A stretch of DNA of 64,000 nucleotides. It comes from Gigaspora margarita. Its lineage: Eukaryota; Glomeromycota; Glomeromycetes; Diversisporales; Gigasporaceae. Each line of letters starts with the position of its first letter. Within the stretch, counting starts at the first letter, position 1. The translations under genes were made by a program, and so were the position numbers. The stretch is taken from positions 571,517 through 635,516 of the forward strand of contig WTPW01000023.1 in the NCBI GenBank assembly GCA_009809945.1, given 5' to 3'. Under the pieces are notes generated by a model. That model was not told the DNA's origin and did not search any database. It saw only the letters and a program-made list of their open reading frames with translations. Shown here piece by piece: positions 45,338-57,239 of the stretch.

Positions 45338-45660
45338 TTTGTCACTGGCGGTGACTGTTACCAGAACATGATCGACCAATTAGATCATGTAACGTTATTA
45401 TCAAAACAAAACAAAGCGTCAAAACTTACTATCGTTAGGGTCAGGGTTAGAGCCATAGTTAGAGTTGAGGTAAAGCTTATTATATAGTAAAATTTTGCAA
45501 GGAATTTTTTTCGCATAAAAAAAAGTAGGTCATAGACAAAATTTTAAGTTAGAAGCGATTTTTCAAAAAAATCAAAGTTTTTGTATTTTTCATATTATAT
45601 GTAATCCTTTGATCTAATTGGTCAATCACACTTCAGTGACTGTCACTGCTGGTAACAAAT
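45338..45660. mobile_element. TIR element with internal GTTAGGGTCAGGG
   Basis: The left end TTTGTCACTGGCGGTGACTG and inverse right end TTTGTTACCAGCAGTGACAG match in 15 of 20 bases. A second inverted block, GACCAATTAGATCA, lies about 35 bases inside each end. The middle has GTTAGGGTCAGGGTTAGAGC. No clear duplication was found. Confidence 0.6.
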
Positions 45661-45899
45661 AGATTCACTCATAATTAATAATTATTTGTGTTATATTTGC
45701 ATCATAAATTGTGATTTATATGCGGGTTATATGCAAAAAATCTTAACTCCTTCCAAAAATGAATAAATAAAAATCTTACTCCTACCAAAAAAGGATTTTG
45801 CAAAAATCAGCATAGTGGACTTCAAAAAAGTTTAACGATACCATCCCTCCACATTTTATGTTGCACATTCTATATGATCATACTGTATAAAGTGAAAGT

Positions 45900-46065
45900 A
45901 TAATTGTCAAAAAAAATTTATATAAAATAATATTTTTAATAATTTTATTAATAAAATTATGCAAATTTTAATAATTCTCTAAATTTTACTAAAGGATTCT
46001 AACTTTTTACTCCAAATAAACTTGTTTGTATTAATTGATAATCCATGAGTCAACTAGAAAAAATG
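45900..46065. repeat. Family P palindrome, single fragment
   Basis: It has the dyad TTTTATTAATAAAATTATGC and an arm with AAATTTTACTAA, GATTCTAACTTTTTACTCC and AAATAAACTTGTT. Confidence 0.55.
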
Positions 46066-46469
46066 ATCTGCAATTACTAAGTAAATATGATGCAATTTTA
46101 ATAATAAAAAATCTGATTTGTAAATGTAAAGATTATATATAATTATATTTATATTTTTTTGTATTTTGACTTGACTTTTGAAGTTGAATTAAATCTTTTA
46201 ACATTCCTAATTATATAGTTTTTAAACAAATAACTCTTTTTTGAATATTACATACCACCAAGTTACAGTTTTTTTTGGTCTCCATAAATATAAACAGCCA
46301 CAATTCTAAATTCATTTTATAATAAACATACGATCTAGAACTTAGCTATATTATTACAGAATTTACTTACACATTACTTTAGAATGCTTCTATTTATTAA
46401 TTTAAGATTTAACCTACTTGCTAGTTTAAAGTCCACTTACCTGCTAGTTTAAACCCAGTTTACCTACTA

Positions 46470-46708
46470 CTGTAAAGTACTATATAGATCTACTATTAAT
46501 CAAGCGAAGGGAACTATAAAATCTATATTAATCAAATATGGGGTTTTTAATAGTTAAAATGCCTATTGTAAATACAACGTGTGTATGTACTTTAAATATT
46601 TTTTTATTTCACAATATAACCTCATAGCATATACTAGACCAGGGTCTATAGTTTAAAAATTAGTGGATTGTAAAAAACCTGAGTCTTATAGAGTACAGTA
46701 CTTTATGG
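46470..46708. mobile_element. TA-target MITE with CTGTAAAGTAC ends
   Basis: CTGTAAAGTACTATATAGA and the inverse CCATAAAGTACTGTACTCT are the ends, flanked by TA (46468..46469, 46709..46710). They resemble the ends of 7968..8231. Confidence 0.65.
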
Positions 46709-46969
46709 TAATTTAGAGCCTATACAACCTAGCCTACCCCTTCTCTAGTTTAGAATCTATTAGATATTAAATATAAAAAATAAAAATAAAATCATTTCAT
46801 ATTGTATTAATTATTATAATTCAAATCATAACATTGTACATATTCAATTATTTATTCTTTATTAGCTAACATATAATACAACTATTTAATATTTACATAA
46901 ACACATTCTTAAGTGCCCTATTAAAAAAAATATCCTCAAATAAATCTTTAATTATTTAACTCTTAATAT

Positions 46970-47050
46970 TGGCATTGAACATATGTCTAATGATTTTGAA
47001 AACAATTAGATATATAAAATTTTATATATCTGAGCATATGCCCAATGCCA
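46970..47050. repeat. Short foldback with GGCATTGAACATATG arms
   Basis: TGGCATTGAACATATG and CATATGCCCAATGCCA are the outer arms. AATTAGATATATAAAA and its complement are the inner arms. Confidence 0.55.
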
Positions 47051-47609
47051 AAATACTGCTAACCCTAAATTAGAGAGCATTTCTTTTCTAGTAACTCTAT
47101 AAAAAATTTTGTTCAAATTTTGTCCAAATTTTGTCAGCTATGTTCTAAAAAGTTTCTGCTTTTTGTCCAAAAAAATGTTCTAAATAAAGTCAATTTTCCA
47201 AACATACTAAATATTGTACTGATTTTGTACAATGTTTATACTAATATTGTAAACCCAAAAATTTCTTTTTTTACATTATGGTATAAATATTTTACTGGTA
47301 TTCAGAAAATCAATCTATTCTGAATATTGTTTTAGACAATACTTACAATAACTGAACCAACTTTTTTTATAGGGTAATCGAAGTAGTTTGCAAATGTCTA
47401 AGTATGTATCAGGTTTGTTGTGCAGATTTTTTGAACTAAGAGTTAGATTTTAAGATTAGTTGCAAGAAATGTAATATAATTGGAAATTTCAAAAATGTTC
47501 ATTTTGTCAAAAATCTGAATAAGAAACTACCTTTAGTGATTCAACAGAAATCTTTTCTTAATTGATTTCACTATCTTATTAAAATAGCTTACCCAATTAT
47601 GTGTTCTAT

Positions 47610-48780
47610 CTGCTCTCATCTCTGCAGATTTTTGAAAATAAATGAAAGTCTTATATCCATCTTTTTTTTCAATATAATTTCTTTATCTAACAATATCTAA
47701 TATTACCATATGAGGGTAAAAAATATTAGTACAGTAGTACAAGTATATTAGTAGATATTTAATTCATCTACTAATTTATGCCTGTACTACTGTACCAATA
47801 TTTTTTTACCCATATACAATAACTTATTATATTCTATAGCATCACCTATCACTGCTGATTTTTGACAACAGATAAATGTATTATGTTTATTCTTTCAACT
47901 CCAGTTCTATTAAAAACAAGTCAATTTCTTACCTGAAAATGAATGATTCAATTTCAATTCTTTCATTATATCAATATCCAACATTAAATGTTCCAACTAG
48001 CATCACCTGCCCCTGCAGATTTTTGATAATAAACAGTTGCTTTATATTTATCCTTTTAAACTTCAATTTCATTAAAATAGCAATTTCTTACTTGATTATT
48101 TCTGCAGATTTATGAAATAGATAAAGCCTTATTTCCATCCTTTTTAAAAACAATTTCTTTATTATAACAATATCTAACATTATATTCTACTAGCATCACC
48201 CACCTATCTCTGCTGATTGGAATAATTTCAGTAATGTAGTAGGTTTTAACAATATTGTTGATCTTGGGTATAAGGTCAATTTGAGGTTTATTGATTTTCT
48301 AGTAATTTTGCAAATGTAAATTGCTAAATAGATGCCTTTGAGGTAATTGCAAATAAGTTAACAAAAGTGGGGTAAAATTAAAGATAAACCCAGGCTCAAA
48401 AAAAAAACAATAGCAAAACTTAACCCTTTATTCCTTGCAGAAATTGATAGAAACATGTGAATTTTGCCTACAAATAAATACATTATGCTTATTCTTTCCA
48501 ACTTCAATCTTTTTATTACATTAAATGTTCAACTAGTATAATTTATTCTTGCTAATTTTTGATTATAGATAGATGCTTTATGTTTATCTTTTTAACTTTA
48601 ATTCTATTAAATAAATCAATTTCTTACTTGGATTATGTGTTCAATTATTCTAATTTGTAGACTTATGAAAATGAATATGTTTTTTGTAATTTAAATCCTT
48701 TTGAACTCCAATTCTTATATTCCACTAGCATTACTATCATTGCTATTTTCTGACAACAGATGAATACAAGTATTATATCA
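47610..48780. repeat. Degenerate tandem repeat with CTGCAGATTTTTGA words
   Basis: Units are marked near 47622, 47855, 48013, 48100, 48211, 48550, 48655 and 48740 by CTG(C)(A/T)GATTTTTGA followed by AATAGATAAATGC, TTTATATTTATCC and AATTTCATTAAAATA-like words. Spacing is irregular (80-230 bases). A palindrome is inserted at 47708..47815. Confidence 0.6.
47708..47815. mobile_element. Short palindrome with ATATGAGGGTAAAAAATATT arms
   Basis: The arms ATATGAGGGTAAAAAATATT / inverse ATATGGGTAAAAAAATATT and AGTACAGTAGTAC / GTACTACTGTAC pair over about 32 bases, with a further TAGTAGAT inner stem. Confidence 0.65.
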
Positions 48781-48874
48781 TCCACAATTTGTGCAATCTC
48801 TATTATTCACTCTCTTTTAAAACTAAATTTATCAAATACTAATGTATATTCACTTGTTGCGTTGTTTGAGTTAT

Positions 48875-49015
48875 ACCATGTACTTTAAAATAGAAACTAA
48901 ACTCAACTCAACTCATAGTTTAAAAAATATAGTTTTGCTCAAATTAACTTAAGTCAAGACTATGTTTTTTAAGCTACAAGTTAATTTGAGTCCAGTCTCT
49001 ACTTTAAAATCACTA
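48875..49015. repeat. Foldback of ACTCAACTCA words
   Basis: ACTTTAAAATAGAAACTAAA at the left is inverted at the right in TTTAAAAT-adjacent GTCTCTACTTTAAAAT. CAACTCAACTCA and GAGTT words plus ATAGTTTAAAAAATATAG fill the rest. It resembles the word-built foldbacks. Confidence 0.5.
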
Positions 49016-49729
49016 TTCTTTAATAGTACATAATCTACAAACTTATTATATAACAATAAAAAGTGTCAGATAATATCACTAGAAAAAATCACACTTTGGG
49101 CTTTAAATAAATTAGTAATAAAAATATATTATAATTGGAAATTTTAAATTTAAAAGCCAAAAGTATGGTTTCCCCTTGGCAATACAGGTATTTTAACTTA
49201 CTTCTCTTAATTTATACAATAAATATTTTAAACTCTATATCATCATATACATGACTATATATATTTTCTATATCTACCAACATTTTGAATATTAACTATT
49301 TATTAAAAGAATCTATTTAATTACATCTTTATGTAGCTTTAAATTAAAGTTCTTTAATAGAATTATTGATATCTTTATTTAATTTGTCCACCTTTGTATC
49401 ATTTTCTAAGGGTCACATGTACATTAGATGTGTTACAAAAATGCTTTTTCCCAATATCTAATCCAAACAAACAAGTTAGTATAATGTTCTTGCAAAGTGC
49501 ATACTAATAATGCTTTTTATATTATAATCCAAAGCTGTTATCACTGAATTTGACAGGATGTAGATAAGATTTTCTGAATCACATGGACTCTGACTCTCTA
49601 ACCCTACTTTATATGATCATTATATTATAGCTATATTAGTGATAATTGTATATTTAAACTAAGATAATTTTTTTTATTTTTATTTTTTTTTTGTATTTGT
49701 TCTAATTTTTTTTAGGTTAATAATTTAAT

Positions 49730-49940
49730 TTTGTCATAGTTGGAGTCATTATTAATAGAATTGTTATTAATAGAGATGTCATTAATAAAGTTATCATTAA
49801 TGGAGCTATTGTTAATAGAGTCATCATTAATAGAGTTATCATTAATAGAGTTGTCATCAATGGAGTTGTCATTAATAGATTTGCATTAATGAAGTCATTG
49901 TCAATGGAGTTATCATTAATAGAGTCATCATAGATGCCTT
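49730..49940. repeat. 15-base minisatellite ATTAATAGAGTTATC
   Basis: About fourteen units of 15 bases occur, with changes but steady length except one 14-base unit. Because the period is a multiple of three, the minus strand reads as DNSIN-type pentapeptides for several units before the short unit breaks the frame. The flanks show no gene. 49016..49729 and 49941..50639 hold nothing recognised apart from a short inverted pair (TATAATTGTGGT / ACCACAATTATA) at about 50015..50065. Confidence 0.75.
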
Positions 49941-50639
49941 ATTGTTATTATAGATAAGTTGTTTTTGCTAGTATTTTCTTTTTTGTCGCATCTCTACTTT
50001 CTACTTTTTTTTCTATAATTGTGGTTTCAGTTTCATGCTATCTGTTTTGGTACCACAATTATAGTAGGTGATGTGTTATTTGTATTGTCTTTGGAATAAA
50101 TTTTGTTGCTTAATTTGCTTCTGATATTGCTAGTATTTTTTATTTGTTATATATTTAACTTTTCTACTTCTTTCTGTAGTTGTCAATTCATATGTTGTTG
50201 TATGGTACTACTATTATTTGTATTTGTTTGTAGTAGCTATTTTGTTGTAATTGGAGATATCATTGCTTATGACATGCTTCTTGTAGAGTTAAAGTGAATT
50301 GGTTGTTAGGGTTAGAATAAGTTAGTTAAAAGATTAGGATAAGTTAGTTAGTAGGTTAGGAGAGTGACAAAAATTAGATGATTTTTTAGGGAAAAGGGTA
50401 GTAAAAAATAGTAAAATTATATATAGGAACCTGACTAAATCTATATTAAAGAGGAAAGAGAGTATATGTCTTTAATAAAAAATAATCAAATGATTAATGA
50501 CATGGCCCTTAGAATAAGTTAGTTAATATTAGCTGGTTAGGTTATCTTTTCATAATTGTTTATTTTAGTTTGTGATAAAATAATTTACTGAAATAAGAGC
50601 TTCTAATGTATTTTTTGTTCATTATCTGATAATTATTTT

Positions 50640-51370
50640 TCTAAAATAAAAAAATAATTTAAATAAATAATTTAAATAAATAAAATAAATTAAATTATAA
50701 TAAATTAAAAAAATAATTAATTAATTAATATTTAAAAAAATTAAAATTGAAATGAATTTTAAAAAACAAAGTGAATTTAAAATTAAATAAATAAATAAAA
50801 ATTAAACTAATTAAAAAAAAAAAAGATAAATATAAAATTAAATAAATAAATAAATAAATGAAAATTAAAACAATTAAAAAAAAATTAAATGACTAAAAAA
50901 AAATAAAACATAAAAAAAAGCAATTATAAAAAAAATAAGTAAAAATAAAAATAAATAATAAAATATAATAATTTAAAAATATGAATTAAAAAAAATAAAT
51001 AAAAATTTTAAAAAAATTAAAATAAAAAAATGAAAAAATTTAAAAAATATAAAAAATTTAAAATAAAAAAAAGAAAAAATAATTAAAAAAAGGAAAAAAA
51101 GAATTAATAATGTATGAATTAAAAAAAAAAGTAAAAAAATTTAAATTAAAAAAAAAATAAAAAATTTTAAATAAAAAAATAAAAAAATTAAAATAAAAAA
51201 ATTAAATAATTAAAATAAAAAAAATTGAGATAATTAAAATAATAGTTAAATAATTTAAATTAAAAAAAATAAAAAATTTTAAAATAAAAAAATAAAATAT
51301 TTAAAATAAAAAAAACTGAAATAATTAAAATAAAAAAAACCTAAAATAATTAAAATAAAAAATCTAAAAA
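50640..51370. repeat. A-rich low-complexity tract (AAATAAA, AATTAAAA)
   Basis: Over 700 bases are made almost only of A with scattered T. G and C are nearly absent. It extends to the left, lost end of the MITE copy D. Confidence 0.8.
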
Positions 51371-51397
51371 AATTGATAGTTATAAAAATATGAATTT

Positions 51398-51661
51398 ATA
51401 AATATACTGTGTTAATAAAAATTTAGGTTTAGAGGCTTAATATTAAAGGCTATTATGTTATAGTAATGTAAAATTCATAGTGTATCATTTTTAATTAGTG
51501 CACTGTGATTGATTTAAGCATTAGTTTATGTATATTTTTACTTTTTTCATTTAAGTTGTGTGTGTATTGGGATTCTTTGTTAGATAGATCCAAATAGTTA
51601 AAATTTTCACTCTCTAATTGGCTATTTTCTCTGCAGGAGTTTGTAATACCATGCAAATAAG
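51398..51661. mobile_element. TA-target MITE 'CTTATTTG', copy D (left end lost)
   Basis: The right end TTGTAATACCATGCAAATAAG is followed by TA. The interior AATTAGTGCACTGTGATTGA and TAATTGGCTATTTTCTCTGC match the other copies. Confidence 0.7.
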
Positions 51662-52734
51662 TAATCATATGATTATATAATTCCAACCTGGATTAGAGAT
51701 CCCAATCTGGATCAGAAATCAGACAGTTATATGACCCAAAAAATTTTACCTATACCTTGGTATTGTCATTATCGCTTACCATCTGGAATCTAACGAGATC
51801 AATATAGTATTTTTGAAAAGTGCACCTGCAAAAAGCATTGTTCTTGTATATTGTATTTGCTAACCCTTTTTAGCTTTAGATCCAAGATTATGCTCAAGAT
51901 TCAAAAAAGTCAGTCACATTGTGTATCAGTTTTCTACTTTTTAAAAACCAAGTACACCTAAACAGTGCTGGAACAATAACCATAAAAAAAATAGTGTTTA
52001 TATGATACAAATCTTTGTATAATCACCTCATAAATTAGAATCTACAATATTTAAAAGTCTTGTAACTTTGCAATATAGAATAGTAAACAATTTGCTGAAT
52101 ATATATTTTTAATCTAAAAATCTAAAAAAAAATAAAAAAAATTAATTAAATTGTTATAAATAAGGCCATTTGAATTTATAATTTCATTTAATGTTCCCTT
52201 AAGAAGCTTAAATGTGATGGGAGAGGAGGGTCAAATTAAACAAACATATTAAAATTGCAAAAAATAAACATATTATTATTGGTTGACTTATAAGCACGTG
52301 ACTTACTGGAATCCTGAATGAGAAGAGCATTCTGATTGGCCTGTTTAATTCTAGAGGAGAGCTCTTAGAGCTGGTGGCGGGAGAACATTAAACAAAATTG
52401 TAAATTCGAACAGCCTAAGCTAAAAAGATTGTATTACTAATTATTTTGATATCTAATTAATATAGGGGTTTACTTAGTAAATACTGTGTGCTTACTGAGT
52501 AAAGTTCTCTAAAAAAAAAGAATAGTTTCTAATATTTTTATAATTAGAAGCTTATATTATTATTTTATCATTTGTGCTACTTTAATACTATATTAGTTTA
52601 ATATTTATAATCTTACTTTATAAGCTAAAAATTTTAATTCAACTTTGTTTTATAAGTGATCTGCATCACATTTAATAGAGAAAGTTTTCTGATTAACTAG
52701 CAGATCATGAATTAAAAATAAATTATATCAATAT

Positions 52735-52965
52735 GGTTTATTTTTATTTTTTTTTTAAAATTTGAGGCAAAGATGCTTAATAATTTTTAAAATTAAGCAT
52801 TCTTTCTTCAAATTTTAAAAAATGTAAGATAAAATATACTGATCTGATGTATTTTTAATTCTGAACAAGTTTTTATAATGCAATAAGTTATAATTAATTA
52901 GTAAAATTTCAAATAATATAACAGATAATATTTTTAATAATTTTATTAATAAAATTATACCACAA
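52735..52965. repeat. Family P palindrome, fragment
   Basis: It carries the linker word AAATTTGAGGCAAAGATGC, CTGAACAAGTTTTTATAATG and the dyad ATTTTATTAATAAAATTA (about 52943). 51662..52734 shows no gene. Confidence 0.55.
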
Positions 52966-52967
52966 AA

Positions 52968-53285
52968 GAAGCAATAGTTAGTACTAATATTAAGAAAGAA
53001 ACAAAAAACAAAAAATACTTATCTTTTTATAGCTCTGTGTACGCTGTCAGTATTTAAAGTAATAAAACAAAAATATATTACCGGCAAAGAGAAAAGTACT
53101 ACACCAACGACGCATTGTAATGGACTATGACGCACTATAATGGACAACACCAATGACACACCATAATGGACGATACCAATTGCACAACCAATGAAAGAAA
53201 CTAGCCACCTGCAAAAGAAGCACCAGTTAGTACTAATATTAAAAAAGAAACAAAAACAAAAAAAAACTTATCTTTTTATAGCTTG
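52968..53285. repeat. Direct repeats flanking a GACGCACTATAATGGAC tandem
   Basis: A 75-base block (CAAAAGAAGCA, GTTAGTACTAATATTAA, ACTTATCTTTTTATAGCT) occurs at about 52970 and again at about 53210. Between them three or four units of about 24 bases (GACGCACTATAATGGACAAC-like) follow in tandem. 53286..53826 is A-rich, then AT-rich, without a gene. Confidence 0.65.
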
Positions 53286-53838
53286 GTTATTTAAAGTAAT
53301 AAATAAATAAAATAAATAAATAAAAAATAAACGAAATAGAAAAAAAGATATTAAATACAAAAAACGGATTAAAAAAAAATAACAATTTAAAAAAAAAATA
53401 AAAAATTAATTTAAGATCAAAATAAGATCGAAAAAGATTAAAAAAATAAAAAGATTTAATCTTGTAATACATATAATACATAGTATACTGCAGATCACAT
53501 TATTTATTGATTACGATTATAATTGATTTATGATATATATCAATTTTTAACATTAATTAATATATAACGTTATTGTTTAATCGATATAAAATGATTAACT
53601 GATATATATCGATTAGTATCTATTTAAAAAATTTCCTGATGTAAGGGATACTTTAACTAATGGAGTAGATTATTTTTCTAGTAACTTTTAATTAATTAAA
53701 ATATGACAAAGTAAAACATATCACTAGCTAGTAAAACTGTATTAATTAGCTAATTAGATAAAATCCATATTGATCATTTAAAATATGTAAAATCTGTCTT
53801 TGTAAATATGTAAAATCTACTTTTTAATATATATAAAA

Positions 53839-54753
53839 TCTAGGATGTAGTGACTTATGGAAGTTGGTAAGTTGTCACCTCCAAGCGGCAGGTCTAGAGT
53901 TAAATTCTACTGGCAATGCTTTGAAAAATAGGCCTGTGTTCTGGTATCTGTTTTTTGTCAATCAGTTGCTTGGTACACCATCTTGAATAGGAGCTTCAGC
54001 ACACAAAAATTCAAGAAACTGAAGAAATGGAACCTTATTTGGCAAGTTCCCAGTAGAGAGGTAGCAAAGATCTTTAATGGTACTACCAAAGCTAGAATAT
54101 TAGAAACCAGAGCCAGAGAATCAGATACAAGACTCTCGAGAAGGGGGTCCACCAACCTGGCTACCAGAGTCACACTGGAGAAAAAGGACCTATGTTCCAG
54201 CAGTAGGTACCAAGAGAAGAAAGCCATATTGACCCTTCTGGGCTACTGGTTTGGAAGTTTGTAAATCTGGTATAAGGACTAGTAGGATGGTAGAAGTAGG
54301 TGCTGGAATTGAAGTGAACCTTGCAAGATTAGAAGTAGATAATAGTAAAAAGTTACTGAAATGTAGACAATTCCTGTGTGTAACAGGAACTGCTTTACCA
54401 AGTGTTCTGCAAGGATAAACTAGTCCTAAAAAGATTTCACAATATATTTGGAACTGGCCTTGACTAAATTATATAACGGAGGACTATACCAGTGATACAA
54501 TAAGGACTGACAAGAGGAGCAAAGAACAGAGAGTTTAAATAGGTAACCCTCTAGTTGGGTTGCAGGTATGACAACTAGTGTAGAACCTTTGGGGCTGACT
54601 ACTTAAATTAGATAACCAAAAGTTGCATATATGGCTAGTTGTACTCTCATCTATATAACAAAAATCTGGGTGCCCCTGGAGGCACCTGTGGTCTAATTTA
54701 CTTGAATAAAAGCCTTTTCCCAGAGTGGAAACTTTGACATAAAAAAAAAATAT
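53839..54753 (+). mobile_element. SINE-like non-autonomous retroposon, long copy
   Basis: The sequence of about 915 bases is more complex than its flanks and ends in CTTGAATAAAAGCCTTTTCC, then an A tail. ATATATATAAAA flanks both ends (53827..53838, 54754..54765), a likely but low-complexity duplication. The head has GGTCTAGAGTTAAATTCT, reminiscent of a pol III B-box, so a tRNA-derived start is possible but unproven. A 93-codon frame (53983..54264, without ATG) rich in Arg/Lys lies inside and is not recognised. A 5'-truncated relative is at 56586..56917. There is no similarity to the 3' end of the LINE at 9516..17174, so another LINE probably mobilised it. Confidence 0.7.
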
Positions 54754-54825
54754 ATATATATAAAACCTGCTTTAAAATGTAAAACCCACTTTTGAATATA
54801 TAAAATTTGATATGATAATCTTAAC

Positions 54826-54950
54826 TTTGAGTAAAAATATCTTAGCAACTACTTGACCAAATTTGATAAAATTTTTTTATTTGAACTATAGAATTCAAAT
54901 AAAAAATTTTATTAGATTTGATTAGGTAGTGCTAAGATACCTTCACTCGA
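54826..54950. repeat. Family Q palindrome
   Basis: GACCAAATTTGATAAAATTT and AAATTTTATTAGATTTGATT form the arms round TAGAATTCAAATAAAA. Confidence 0.65.
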
Positions 54951-55213
54951 TGTATAAATAAAAAAATAATTAATTATAAAAATAAATAGATTATTTAATT
55001 ATTATTTTTTTTTATAAATTATACTTTATAATAAATTATTTTTATTTAAAACTTAATTGTAAGGTTATCAATACAAGTTAGACTATATAACTAATCATTT
55101 TTATAAAATAGCAAGTATCTAAATCTGACTAAGTAACAAATCAATTAGTTAGCAATTAAATAAACTAAGCAAATTATAACAAAAACAAATTGGTTTAAAA
55201 TTACAGTAATTAT

Positions 55214-55546
55214 AAAATGCATCTATAGTGTTTTACACCATAGGTAGATTAGATTTGCAAATTTGTGTAACAAAACAAAAAATAAATTTTTATAAACAAA
55301 AATAAATTTTAATTATTTTAGGGTTAGGATGAGGCCTAGAATTTTATCGGGTGCATTAATATATACAAAATTTAGCAAGAAAATTTTTTTATTAGAGCCC
55401 CAAAGGTGGTTTCATAAACAAAATTTGAGATATGAATATTTTTTTTAAAAAAAAATAAAAGTTTATGTTATACCTGATCTTATATTTTGATTGGCCATTC
55501 TAATAATTTTGTGTAACATGGTGTTCAACACCATAGGTGCATTTTA
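55214..55546. mobile_element. TIR element with AAATGCAYCTATRGTGTT ends
   Basis: AAATGCATCTATAGTGTTTT at the left and the inverse AAATGCACCTATGGTGTTGA at the right are TIRs. The centre has TAGGGTTAGGATGAGGCC. A single end of the same type (CGCACCTATGGTGTTTT) occurs at about 34321. Confidence 0.7.
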
Positions 55547-55614
55547 GTAAACTTGTAAAATTAAATACCAATTGGCTAAATTTGAAAACTTTATTTAAAA
55601 TAATACTTTAATTA

Positions 55615-55800
55615 ATACAATGGCCTACCATATTATTGTGAACATTTTTAAAAATTTATATAGGGCTAAATCTAAGATACTAAGCTAAAAATTAAATTAT
55701 AAATTCTTTAAATCTGTATTTTTTAAATAAAATAAAGTTTAAAAGATTTTATACTACAGTTTTTAAAATAATTAAGTTTAAGTAAAATATTAGATTTTTA
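55615..55800. repeat. Left arm of inverted repeat, intact empty site
   Basis: Its reverse complement matches 56527..57050 minus the SINE-like insert: AACTTAATTATTTTAAAAAC, TGTAGTATAAAATCTTTTAA, AATTTAATTTTTAGCTTA and GGCCATTGTATTAATT all have partners there. It keeps the uninterrupted version of the SINE insertion site. Confidence 0.75.
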
Positions 55801-55904
55801 TATTTGACCAATTTTTATTGTTGTACATAATTAATTAAAATAATAACTGTATAGCAAAAATCAATTTTTTATTAAGCTAATTGGATTTCAAAAATAAGCA
55901 AAAC

Positions 55905-56115
55905 TTATTCAGTATGACAAATTACATATAATTTTAAATTTTTATAAAATTTTAAAAAATTTTAAAGTATTATTATTTCTAAATATAGTAATGCAATTAT
56001 TAATTCAAAATTACATTAATTACCAAATATAGTAATTTGATTACTATAAATAGTAATTAATAAATATTTTTTAAAAATTATAAAATTTTTAAGATATATG
56101 CAATTTGCTATACTA
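55905..56115. repeat. AT-rich palindrome near the centre of the inverted repeat
   Basis: TTATTCAGTATGACAAATTA at the left is inverted at the right as TTATTTAGTATAGCAAATTG. The symmetry continues to a centre near 56010 with TAGTAAT words. Confidence 0.6.
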
Positions 56116-56181
56116 AATAACTTTATTTAAAAAAATTGCTAGTTTATTAATAAAAAATTTGTTTATATATTACTATTTTTA

Positions 56182-56464
56182 GGGACGTCTAAAGTGGAGT
56201 ATATTCTTATAATATATTTTATCAATTAACTTTAGGGTTAGAGTCATCTTAAGGCTGGGTTAGAAAGGTTTTAGATTATAACATATAAGCAAAATTGTCT
56301 TCCCAACATTTTTAATTAAAATACCAAGGTAGGTTTAGACTGCCATTTTTTGTATTTTTTAAGGTTTTCGCATCTCTTTTTTGTTTGCTTTGCTGAAGAT
56401 CATCAAAATTCGATAATTTGATTTGCTAATTGTCATGTGATTCTACTTTGCTTTAGATGACCCC
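56182..56464. mobile_element. MITE family S, copy 2
   Basis: GGGACGTCTAAAGTGGAGTA and inverse GGGGTCATCTAAAGCAAAGT are the ends. TATTTTTA (56174..56181) and TATATTTA (56465..56472) may be an 8-base duplication with one change. The interior matches 36268..36540 reversed. A further worn piece lies at 60470..60620. Confidence 0.7.
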
Positions 56465-56526
56465 TATATTTAGTAATTCTAGTTACTATAAAAACTAATA
56501 TAAATTAGAAAATCATTCAAATATTA

Positions 56527-57050
56527 AAATCTAAAATTTTATTAAACTTAATTATTTTAAAAACTGTAGCATAAAATTTTTTAAAGGATAAACTAGTCCT
56601 AAGGGGATTTTGCAAGCATCTGGAACTGGCCTTGACTGACTTATGTAACAGAAGACTGTACTGGTGATACAAGGAGGATTTGGCAGGAGAAGCATGGATC
56701 AGAGTGTTTAAATAGGCAATGCCAGTATGCGGGTTGCAGATATGGCAGCTAGTATAGAACCTTCAGGTGGCTACTTAAATAGGCAACCAAAAGTTGCAGG
56801 TGTGGCTAGTTGTACTCTCTTCTATGTAACAAATATCAAAGTGCCCCTAGAGGCACCTGTGATTTGACTTACTTGAATAAAAGCCTTTTCCCATAGCGGT
56901 AACTTTGAAAAAAAAAAATAAAATTTTTTAAACTTTTTTTTATTTAAAAGTTATAATTTAATTTTTAGCTTAATAACTTAGATATTTAGTGCTATATAAA
57001 TTTTTAAAAAGTGTCTACAATAATATATTAGGCCATTATAATAATAATTA
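56527..57050. repeat. Right arm of inverted repeat, split by the SINE-like insert
   Basis: Partner of 55615..55800. The sequence before 56586 and after 56932 joins to match the left arm. Confidence 0.7.
56586..56917 (+). mobile_element. SINE-like retroposon, 5'-truncated copy with perfect 15-bp duplication
   Basis: It matches 54413..54745 along its length, from GGATAAACTAGTCCTAA to AAAAGCCTTTTCCCA and the A tail, with about 15-20 percent differences by eye. ATAAAATTTTTTAAA flanks both ends (56571..56585 and 56918..56932). 5' truncation, an A tail and a long duplication show target-primed reverse transcription. Confidence 0.88.
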
Positions 57051-57239
57051 CTTCAATTAATTGCATTGATTAAACAATATATTTACTAGTAATTATATTA
57101 AAAAAGCTACTTAAAAAGATCTAAACCTTTAAATAGATCAGACTAACTAATATAAATTAGTTGACTATTAATCACTAAAAAATAAATATATTAGTAAGTT
57201 TGAAAAATATTATATTATATAAGATATAGGGAATGCCTA

